NCBI GenBank assembly: GCA_937858165.1
Contig: CALLZA010000274.1
Span: 1-5,852, forward strand
Length of the DNA stretch: 5,852 nucleotides
Source: an uncultured Ardenticatenia bacterium
Lineage (GTDB): Bacteria; Chloroflexota; Anaerolineae; Promineifilales; Promineifilaceae
Reading direction: 5' to 3'
Part shown: piece after piece, positions 1 through 4,410 of the stretch
Layout of the letters: every line of letters starts with the position of its first letter
Numbering within the stretch: position 1 is the stretch's first letter
Program-made: the position numbers and the translations under genes
Notes under the pieces: model-generated
What the model saw: the letters and a program-made list of their open reading frames with translations, nothing else
The model's database searches: none
What the model was told of the DNA's origin: nothing

Positions 1-154
1 TAGTTCTGGCGTTTTCATTGCTGTGTTGTTCTATGTGTGATCTCTGGACGCTTATGTGATCGTCGTTTGTGTCTGGTTGTCGTGTGTCATCGCACTTGGT
101 TTTCTTGTTAGTGATGATTCTGGGCTTGTCGTGATCTTTTCTTTTTTTTTTTTT
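1..154. other. Non-genomic read-through sequence at contig end
   Basis: This stretch contains no gene. Its composition is unlike the rest of the window: only about 13 of 154 bases are A, it is dominated by T and G, and it ends in a run of 13 T (142-154) directly abutting a complete Illumina P5 adapter. On the opposite strand the order is insert, adapter, poly-A, then random bases. That is what sequencers produce when a read runs off the end of a short library fragment. It should be trimmed and not annotated. Confidence 0.93.
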
Positions 155-224
155 AATGATACGGCGACCACCGAGATCTACACTAGATCGCTCGTCGGCA
201 GCGTCAGATGTGTATAAGAGACAG
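155..224 (+). other. Illumina P5 / i5 index / Nextera read-1 adapter
   Basis: This is synthetic sequence. Positions 155-183 are the 29-nt Illumina P5 flow-cell oligo. Positions 184-191 (TAGATCGC) match the Nextera i5 index that I recall as N501. Positions 192-224 are the 33-nt Nextera read-1 oligo, whose last 19 nt (206-224) are the Tn5 mosaic end. The parts are in the correct order, without mismatches or gaps as I recall them. Genomic DNA begins at 225. The mosaic end here is library chemistry, not a natural Tn5/IS50 insertion. Open reading frames crossing this block, such as a plus-strand one beginning MIRRPPRSTLDR and a minus-strand one containing SYTHLTLPT, are translations of adapter. 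Confidence 0.98.
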
Positions 225-1095
225 GTTGTGGGTCGGCCGCAATCACTTCTGAACCCATCACGCGTCGTTCGTCACGCGTCACTTGCCGGAGGGGGGCAAG
301 GCGGCCGCGGCGCACATCTTCGACCAGGGCCAGCGTCGCCTGTTCGGGCGGCGCGCCGATCTCTGCGGCCAACTGGCGAACAAACTGTTCGTGTTCGCGC
401 AGGGCGGTGGCCCACTGGCCGGCGAGAGCCAGGGCGCGCAGCCGGTCGCGGTGGGCGGCTTCGTTGAGCGGGTCGGCCACGAGGCGACGGTGGGCGGTGT
501 CGAGGGCACGGGCGGTGTCACCCTGGTCGATGTACCAGGCGCTCAGACGACTGCGGACGACATCGAGCGTGGCGCGCAGCCGTTGCCCGGCGAAGCGCTG
601 CCACTCGTCGAAGGGGGCGCTGTCGGGCAGGCTGAAGCCGGCCAGGAAGTCGGCGGTGTAGAGGCTCTCGGCTTCTTCCAGCCAGGCCACGCATTCGTCG
701 CATAGTTCGCCGGACGGGTGGCGTTGGTCACCGTACCGGTGGGCTTCGGCGGCGGCGACGAGGGCGTCGAAGGCGGCCACGTCGATCCACAGGCGGCCGT
801 CGGCCAGGGCGGCGGGGTCGAGGCTGACCTGGGCACGGTCGGCGGCGATCAGGCCGTCGCCGAGGGCGTGGCGCAGGAGGGACAGCTCGCGGCGCAGGTT
901 GTTGCGGGCGTCGTCGGGGGGCAGGCCAGGCCAGAGGAGGGCGGTCAGGGCGTCGCGGGTGTAGACGCTGGGGCCAGCGTTGGGGGTCGCGCCCAGATAG
1001 GCCAGCAGGGCGCGGCCACGGGCGCGGGGCAGCGGCGGCGTGGCGGCCGGTGTCTCCAGTCGTGGCGGGCCAAAGAGCAGTACCCTGACGGGCAT
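225..1095 (-). CDS. SARP/BTAD-family transcriptional activator, partial (C-terminal side cut by contig end)
   Basis: This is a DNA-binding activator of the AfsR/DnrI/RedD (SARP) type. About 290 genomic codons remain. The N-terminal part (about residues 1-90) is the OmpR-like winged helix: it begins MPVRVLLFGPPRL and carries a PRARGRALLAYLG helix and a TALLWPG..ARNNLRRELSLLRHALG segment. It is followed by a bacterial transcriptional activation domain of TPR-like helices (about 103-260), with landmarks LYTADFLAGF, FDEW, RRLVADPLNEAAHR and EIGAPP. Proteins of this kind often continue into an ATPase or TPR region, which would lie beyond the contig end. The reading frame runs into the adapter at 224, so the 14 residues after Pro, starting VSYTHLTLPT, are artificial. 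The start at 1095 is preferred over an ATG at 1104 because a TATAAT box overlaps 1104. The gene is divergent from the protease. Its target genes cannot be told from this window. Confidence 0.85.
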
Positions 1096-1102
1096 GATGG
1101 AC

Positions 1103-1111
1103 ATTATACCA
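1103..1111 (-). promoter_or_regulatory. Extended -10 promoter element of the SARP gene (leaderless)
   Basis: On the minus strand this reads TGG-TATAAT, a perfect consensus -10 hexamer (1108 to 1103) with the extended TGn motif. No good -35 hexamer is seen 16-18 nt upstream, as often holds for extended -10 promoters. The hexamer ends 7 nt before the A of the ATG at 1095, so transcription would begin at or next to that codon and give a leaderless mRNA. The ATG at 1104 overlaps the hexamer and would not be transcribed from this promoter. Confidence 0.6.
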
Positions 1112-1152
1112 TGCTGCGGCGTTGCACAGTTGGAAGAGGACGCACTCGAAAA

Positions 1153-1193
1153 GGGGCCAGGAGCCAGGCAAGCGCGCTATGGCCTGGAACCTC
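1153..1193. repeat. Copy 1 of a 41-bp dispersed palindromic repeat
   Basis: This segment aligns without gaps to 2159-2199 at 34 of 41 positions. It starts GGGGCCAGG and ends CCTGGAACCTC with a GCGCGC-like centre. An outer inverted repeat surrounds it: an 11-bp arm at 1150-1160 (AAAGGGGCCAG) pairs perfectly with 1205-1215. The whole 1150-1215 block could therefore fold as one long imperfect hairpin. It lies in the divergent intergenic region between the SARP and protease genes. The internal palindrome is more decayed than in copy 2. The class is unknown; it resembles a REP or small MITE-like element. Confidence 0.75.
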
Positions 1194-1293
1194 GTCCCTG
1201 GACACTGGCCCCTTTCCGCTGGATCGATTTGGGAATGGTAGCGCTGCCGGTGGGGAATGGGGGCGGAATGGGCGGCTGGTACGCTGTTAACCA

Positions 1294-1332
1294 GTGGCCG
1301 GCACACCGGCCACGCGCCGGGCGGGTCGCCCG
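1294..1332 (+). promoter_or_regulatory. Two consecutive GC-rich hairpins in the protease leader
   Basis: The first hairpin has an 8-bp perfect stem, GTGGCCGG (1294-1301) with CCGGCCAC (1306-1313), and a CACA loop. The second has a 6-bp stem, CGGGCG (1318-1323) with CGCCCG (1327-1332), and a GGT loop. They end about 11 nt before the Shine-Dalgarno sequence of the protease gene. They could be 5' UTR structure affecting translation or mRNA stability, but high local GC makes short stems common by chance. I see no matching riboswitch class. Confidence 0.35.
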
Positions 1333-1343
1333 AGTCGGTGGGT

Positions 1344-1349
1344 GAGGTG
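1344..1349 (+). promoter_or_regulatory. Ribosome binding site that decides the protease start
   Basis: GAGGTG is a perfect 6-base match to the anti-Shine-Dalgarno complement. It lies 7 nt before the ATG at 1357. It is only 1 nt from the alternative ATG at 1351, and the in-frame GTG at 1294 lies in a hairpin upstream of it. This favours 1357 as the start. Confidence 0.65.
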
Positions 1350-1356
1350 GATGGCG

Positions 1357-2148
1357 ATGAAAGCGTTTCTGGTTCTGGCACTGGTGATGATTCTGGGTTC
1401 GTTCGCGGTGAGCAACGTGCGCCGGCTGGATTCGCCGCAGTTGGAGCAGACACTGCTGCGGGCGGCGACGGGGGATAGCGAGGCGGCGGCCATTTTGCGG
1501 GCCACGGTGCGTATCCGTCTGGTCGCGCCCTATCTCGACGGGCGTGGCAACCGGGTGCTGATGCACGACAGCGGGCGGCCGATGGGGCTGGATGCAATCA
1601 ACCACGGGCTGGGGACGCTGGTGGTGGTCGATGGACGCACGCTGGTCGTGACCCACGACCACTACAGCGAGATCGACGCAGCGGTGGCCGAGGCGATTGT
1701 GACGGATTACAGCGGGCGGGAGGTGGCGTTGCCCATCGCCGAGTTCCGCAAGCTCATTCGCTACCGCAACAACGGCATCATCGTGCTGGAAGCGCCGAGC
1801 GGGCTGCCGCCGGGCGCGCCGCTGGGCGATGGGGTGGCGATCGAGGCGGGCAGCGTGGCCCGGCTCGTCCACCGCGATCCGGCGACGCATGCCCTGTCGG
1901 TGGTAGAGGCGGTGGTGGAGACGTGGATCACGTATCAGGGCATTCCCAGCTACACGCTGCGCAACGTCAACGGCGAGGTGGTTGCGCCGGGCAACTCCGG
2001 CGGCGGCGTGTGGGCCGGGGGGCGGCTGGTGGGCGTCATCCAGCGCACCATCCTGACGGCGGACGGGGCCGGCGATGCCCTGCCCGCGCCCAGCCATCGC
2101 AGCTACGCGCTGCGGCTGGCGCAGGTGCAACTGGCTGGGCCGGAGTAA
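1357..2148 (+). CDS. Exported or membrane-anchored trypsin-like serine protease (possibly atypical triad)
   Basis: The protein is 263 aa from the chosen start. Residues 3-18 (AFLVLALVMILGSFAV) form a hydrophobic N-terminal segment, a Sec signal or anchor, so the rest should be outside the cytoplasm. The chymotrypsin-like fold is indicated by GLGTLVVVDGRTLVVTHDH, with the likely catalytic His102 at the usual [VI]-T-x-x-H site, and by PGNSGGGVWAGGRLVGVIQ, with nucleophile Ser214 in the GNSGG form seen in V8- and DegP-like proteases. Between them, where DIALL usually stands, the sequence reads RNNGIIVLEAP, so the triad acid appears to be Asn138 instead of Asp. No PDZ domain is present and the length suits a stand-alone protease domain. 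The gene stands alone, is convergent with the response regulator, and is flanked by two repeat copies. The substrate is unknown. It could be a low-activity or inactive homologue. Confidence 0.8.
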   Translation: MKAFLVLALVMILGSFAVSNVRRLDSPQLEQTLLRAATGDSEAAAILRATVRIRLVAPYLDGRGNRVLMHDSGRPMGLDAINHGLGTLVVVDGRTLVVTHDHYSEIDAAVAEAIVTDYSGREVALPIAEFRKLIRYRNNGIIVLEAPSGLPPGAPLGDGVAIEAGSVARLVHRDPATHALSVVEAVVETWITYQGIPSYTLRNVNGEVVAPGNSGGGVWAGGRLVGVIQRTILTADGAGDALPAPSHRSYALRLAQVQLAGPE

Positions 2149-2158
2149 GAAGGTTCCA

Positions 2159-2199
2159 GGGGCCAGGTTCCAGGGAAGCGCGCGCTTCCCTGGAACCTC
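2159..2199. repeat. Copy 2 of the 41-bp dispersed repeat, with a perfect 34-bp palindrome
   Basis: This copy matches 1153-1193 at 34 of 41 positions without gaps. Positions 2165-2198 are a perfect 34-bp palindrome (17-bp arms starting AGGTTCCAGGG, no loop). The 11-mer AGGTTCCAGGG also occurs directly just before it (2151-2161), so the unit is partly duplicated. It fills the 53-bp space between the convergent protease and response-regulator genes. Confidence 0.85.
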
Positions 2200-2203
2200 T
2201 TTT
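2165..2203 (+). terminator. Probable terminator hairpin between convergent genes
   Basis: The 34-bp palindrome begins 17 nt after the protease stop codon. On the plus strand it is followed by CTCTTTT (T tract 2200-2203), giving a long GC-rich stem with a short U tract. For the minus-strand response regulator the stem starts 3 nt after the stop but has no U tract on that side, so termination in that direction would be weaker or rest on hairpin stability alone. Confidence 0.5.
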
Positions 2204-2837
2204 ACGTCAGGCCATAGCGCCGGGCGATTTCGGCGGCCTGGGTGCGGTTCTCGGCCTGGAGCTTGGAGAGGATGTTGGAGACGTGGTTCTTGACCGTGCC
2301 CTCGCTGATGATCAGGCGGTCGGCGATGTCTTTGTTCGACGCGCCCTGGGCCAGCAGGACAAGCACTTCGCGCTCGCGGTCGGACAGGGGTTCGAGCGGC
2401 GAGCGCTCCGGCCGCAGCAGTTCGCGCAGGGTGCGCGAGGCGATCTCCGGCTGGATGAACGTCTCGCCGGCGGCGACGCGACGGATGGTGCGGATGAGTT
2501 CGTCGGCCGGGGCGTCCTTGAGCAGGTAGCCCATCGCCCCGGCGCGAATGGCCTGGAAGACGTAGTCGTCGCGGTCGAAGGTGGTCAGGATGATGACGCG
2601 GGCGGCGGGCCAGGCGGCGCAGAGGGCGGCCGTGGCCTCGACGCCGTTGAGGCCGGGCATCTGGACGTCCATGAGCACGACGTCGGGGCGCAGGTCGAGA
2701 GCCAGCCGGACGCCGGTCGCGCCGTCGGCTGCTTCGCCGATGACGCTCATGCCCGGCTCCAGGTCGAGCAGAGTGCGCAGACCCTGGCGCATGAGGGTTT
2801 GGTCTTCGATGACGAGGAGGGAGAGTATATTAGGCAT
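2202..2837 (-). CDS. NarL/FixJ-family response regulator (REC + LuxR-type HTH)
   Basis: This 211-aa protein is of standard length for the family. The receiver domain (about 5-122) has the acidic pair Glu11-Asp12, the phospho-acceptor Asp57 in VVLMDVQMPGLNG, the switch Thr85/Thr86 in IILTTFD, and the conserved Lys107 in YLLKDAP. The C-terminal LuxR/GerE helix-turn-helix (about 148-208) begins LSDREREVLVLLAQG and contains the recognition segment SEGTVKNHVSNIL. It should accept phosphate from the histidine kinase encoded 27 nt upstream on the same strand and control transcription as a dimer; the neighbouring ABC exporter is the obvious candidate target. The start at 2837 gives the normal N-terminus, though no strong Shine-Dalgarno sequence precedes it. 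The short spacer holds a copy of the AGGTTCCAGGG repeat word. Confidence 0.93.
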   Translation of the reverse strand: MPNILSLLVIEDQTLMRQGLRTLLDLEPGMSVIGEAADGATGVRLALDLRPDVVLMDVQMPGLNGVEATAALCAAWPAARVIILTTFDRDDYVFQAIRAGAMGYLLKDAPADELIRTIRRVAAGETFIQPEIASRTLRELLRPERSPLEPLSDREREVLVLLAQGASNKDIADRLIISEGTVKNHVSNILSKLQAENRTQAAEIARRYGLT

Positions 2838-2838
2838 T

Positions 2839-2849
2839 AGGTTCCAGGG
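2839..2849. repeat. Partial copy of the dispersed repeat (AGGTTCCAGGG)
   Basis: This 11-mer is identical to 2151-2161 and 2165-2175, and its reverse complement is at 2188-2198. It occupies the 27-nt spacer between the kinase stop and the regulator start, where a ribosome binding site would be expected. Confidence 0.6.
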
Positions 2850-2864
2850 TGCTTCTCTGCGACG

Positions 2865-4097
2865 TTATCGTTCCTGATCGACTGGGCTACTGTTCACTGG
2901 CACACGGGCCGCAACCGTAGTGCCGGCGTCGTTGGACGACAGCGTGAGCGTACCGCCGAGGCTTTCGACGCGCTCGCGCATCCCGCGCAGGCCGTAGTGG
3001 CCGGGGCGGGTTTCGGCGTCGGGCGGCAGGCCGTGGCCGTCGTCGATGATGGTCAGGGTAAGGGCGTCGGGCCGGGCGTCGAGGGCCAGCGAGACGGCTG
3101 TGGCGGCGGCATGGCGTTCGACGTTGGCCAGCGCCTCCTGGGCCACGCGCCAGAGCGTTTCGGCGACGGGCGGCGGCGGGTTAAGATTGTCGTCGATGCG
3201 CCAGGAGACCTTGAGGCCGGCGCGGGCAGCCAAGGTGGCGCACAAGTGTTCAATCGCTTCGCGTAGTGATTGGTCAGCGGCATCGGGGGTGCGGAGGGCG
3301 TCGAGGGTGCGGCGCAGTTCAGCCATGCTATCGCGGGTCAGGCGCTTCATGTCGTCGATCTGGGCCGAGGCGCGGTCAGGGTCGACGGCGTAGAGACGTT
3401 GGACGGCTTCCAGTTGCACCGACAGGGCGACGAGGGAGTGGCCCAGGCCGTCGTGGAGGTCGCGGGCCATGCGTTCGCGCTCGCGCAGAAGGATGAGTTC
3501 GCGCTGCTGCTCGTGGGCGCGGGCCAGTTGCTCGTTGGCGGCGCGCAGTTCGTTGACCAGACCGGCGCGCTCCTGGCTGGTGCGGAAGACGTGGTAGATG
3601 TAGAAGTAGAGCAGCAGCGCGAGCGCTGCCTGGGCGCCGATGGACAAGGCTGCGGCCCAGTTCATGACAGCGGGCAGTTGCCAGCCGTTGGCGCTGAGAA
3701 TGATAACCGCCAAAACGGCGACGACGCCGGGCACGACGAGCACGGGCGGCACGATGGCGAACATCTGGCCAAACAACATGCCGATAACGTAGACAAATAC
3801 GGGGTTGAGCCAGGCGGCCAGCCCCAGTAGCGCCAGGGCGAAGCTGAAGTAGAGGGCCAGGAACCAGGTAGGGTGGGGCCAGCGCTTCTCGAAGATGAGG
3901 ACGCGGGCATAGGCGACGATGAGCGTGGCGACAACGGCGACGAGGGCTGCCTCGCGCCAGCCCCACGCGCCGCGCGTGTTCCACAGGGCAAAGGCCAGCG
4001 CGGCCAGCAAGCCGCCGATGTAGACGATGTGCCAGACGACCAGCCAACGCTCGAAGAGGCCGGGGCGCAGGGGGCTGTATTCGGTGGGGGTGGTCAT
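2865..4097 (-). CDS. NarL/DesK-type membrane sensor histidine kinase (HisKA_3 + HATPase)
   Basis: From the ATG at 4097 the protein is 410 aa. About six hydrophobic segments lie between residues 17 and 171, so the sensor appears to be mostly membrane-embedded with no large extracytoplasmic domain. A coiled-coil-like linker (about 175-208) leads to the HisKA_3 dimerisation domain with phospho-acceptor His215 in MARDLHDGLGHSL. The ATPase domain shows the N box QEALANVERHA (Asn325), the G1 box IDDGHGLPPD (352-360) and the G2 box GHYGLRGMRERVESLGG (366-382). It should autophosphorylate on His215 and pass phosphate to the regulator encoded just downstream. The frame stays open upstream to a GTG at 4280, but those 61 residues overlap a hicB-like fragment in another frame and look non-coding, so 4097 is preferred. 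No clear Shine-Dalgarno sequence is seen; coupling to the upstream 50-codon frame, which ends 19 nt earlier, is possible. The ligand is unknown. Confidence 0.9.
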   Translation of the reverse strand: MTTPTEYSPLRPGLFERWLVVWHIVYIGGLLAALAFALWNTRGAWGWREAALVAVVATLIVAYARVLIFEKRWPHPTWFLALYFSFALALLGLAAWLNPVFVYVIGMLFGQMFAIVPPVLVVPGVVAVLAVIILSANGWQLPAVMNWAAALSIGAQAALALLLYFYIYHVFRTSQERAGLVNELRAANEQLARAHEQQRELILLRERERMARDLHDGLGHSLVALSVQLEAVQRLYAVDPDRASAQIDDMKRLTRDSMAELRRTLDALRTPDAADQSLREAIEHLCATLAARAGLKVSWRIDDNLNPPPPVAETLWRVAQEALANVERHAAATAVSLALDARPDALTLTIIDDGHGLPPDAETRPGHYGLRGMRERVESLGGTLTLSSNDAGTTVAARVPVNSSPVDQER

Positions 4098-4116
4098 GGT
4101 AACTGGACGGGTGATG

Positions 4117-4269
4117 CTAGCTGTCCGAGTGGGTGGCGACTTCAGGTATGCCGGCAACCCAGAGGTTGTGGCTTTTGTCGGCCAACCGAGCACGGTTGAT
4201 GACTTCGCCACGTAACAAACTGGACTTCTCATCCAGTTCGACCTTGCCGATGTAGCCCTTGTACTCCAT
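4117..4269 (-). pseudogene. Truncated hicB-like antitoxin remnant
   Basis: This is a 50-codon frame (ATG at 4269, TAG at 4117-4119). Its first 25 residues, MEYKGYIGKVELDE...GEVIN, look like the N-terminus of HicB-family antitoxins of type II toxin-antitoxin systems. HicB proteins normally continue through a V-T-F-x-G segment and an E-E-L helix to 100 residues or more. Here the similarity stops abruptly near 4194 and the remaining 25 residues (RARLADKSHNLW...) look unrelated. A plausible Shine-Dalgarno AGGAG (4284 to 4280) lies 10 nt before the ATG, so the native translation start seems preserved. No HicA toxin gene fits nearby. It sits directly before the histidine kinase and may survive as its leader frame. 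The family call rests on recognition of the motif, not on a search. Confidence 0.6.
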
Positions 4270-4285
4270 TCGTATCTCACTCCTG

Positions 4286-4307
4286 CTTGCTCGAGACTTG
4301 CTCGAGA
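4286..4307. repeat. Tandem 11-bp direct repeat (CTTGCTCGAGA x2)
   Basis: There are two perfect adjacent copies (4286-4296 and 4297-4307), each containing the palindrome CTCGAG. The two palindromes can also pair with each other as a small hairpin. The block lies between the candidate promoter and the hicB-like start, in the 5' leader of the predicted kinase-regulator transcript. A role as a direct-repeat operator is possible but unproven. Confidence 0.5.
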
Positions 4308-4334
4308 AACCGCCGTCCCAAGCGCACTGTAGGC

Positions 4335-4363
4335 ATAGTATCAGGGCATCATAGCACCTGCAA
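4335..4363 (-). promoter_or_regulatory. Candidate sigma70-like promoter of the hicB-remnant/kinase/regulator operon
   Basis: On the minus strand, TTGCAG (4363-4358) is followed after 17 nt by TACTAT (4340-4335), which is preceded by TGA, an extended -10. The matches are 3 of 6 for the -35 and 4 of 6 for the -10. The optimal spacer and extended motif are the main support. Transcription would start near 4328, about 60 nt before the hicB-like ATG. Confidence 0.4.
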
Positions 4364-4369
4364 CTGGGC

Positions 4370-4406
4370 TAGACCTGGCAGGTTTGCCGCAAACCTGCCA
4401 GGTCTA
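4370..4406. repeat. Perfect 17-bp-stem hairpin repeat after the ABC permease gene
   Basis: The left arm TAGACCTGGCAGGTTTG (4370-4386) pairs perfectly with 4390-4406 around the 3-nt loop CCG. It begins 4 nt after the permease stop codon on the minus strand. No T tract follows in that direction, so it is more like a REP-type element or mRNA 3' stabiliser than a classic intrinsic terminator. Arms of the AACCTGCCAGGTCT type are, from memory, common as dispersed intergenic repeats in several bacterial phyla. It separates the exporter genes from the promoter of the kinase operon. Confidence 0.8.
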
Positions 4407-4410
4407 AGAT

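Noticed and set aside
206..224. 19-bp Tn5 mosaic end, suggesting a transposon insertion
   Set aside because: It is embedded in a full Illumina/Nextera adapter with index and P5, so it is library chemistry and not a natural transposon.
156..467. Plus-strand reading frame of 103 codons starting in the adapter
   Set aside because: Its first 23 residues are translated adapter and the rest is antisense to the SARP gene with arginine-rich, shadow-like composition.
718..1290. 190-codon plus-strand reading frame
   Set aside because: It is antisense to the SARP gene, glycine/valine-rich from reverse-complement codon bias, and lacks recognisable domains.
1294..1356. Longer protease start at GTG 1294 or ATG 1351
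   Set aside because: 1294 lies within a hairpin and adds an Arg-rich, non-signal N-terminus. 1351 sits 1 nt from the Shine-Dalgarno core, whereas 1357 has a 7-nt spacing and begins directly with the signal segment.
1177..2130. 317-codon minus-strand reading frame opposite the protease
   Set aside because: It is rich in His, Arg, Pro and Gln as expected from an antisense shadow of a GC-rich gene, while the plus strand carries clear protease motifs and a Shine-Dalgarno sequence.
1153..2199. Composite transposon carrying the protease
   Set aside because: There is no transposase, no target-site duplication that I could identify, and the repeats are short palindromes and not insertion-sequence ends. 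Kept only as a repeat-flanking observation.
1923..2840. 305-codon plus-strand reading frame spanning the convergent intergenic region
   Set aside because: It overlaps the protease end and the whole response regulator, has no recognisable domain, and would cross the palindromic terminator region.
3270..3830. 186-codon plus-strand reading frame
   Set aside because: It is antisense to the histidine kinase, whose H, N, G1 and G2 boxes are all intact.
4098..4280. 61-residue N-terminal extension of the histidine kinase from a GTG at 4280
   Set aside because: The extension has no family-like features, and another frame of the same DNA encodes a HicB-like start with its own ribosome site. The ATG at 4097 gives a normal kinase N-terminus.
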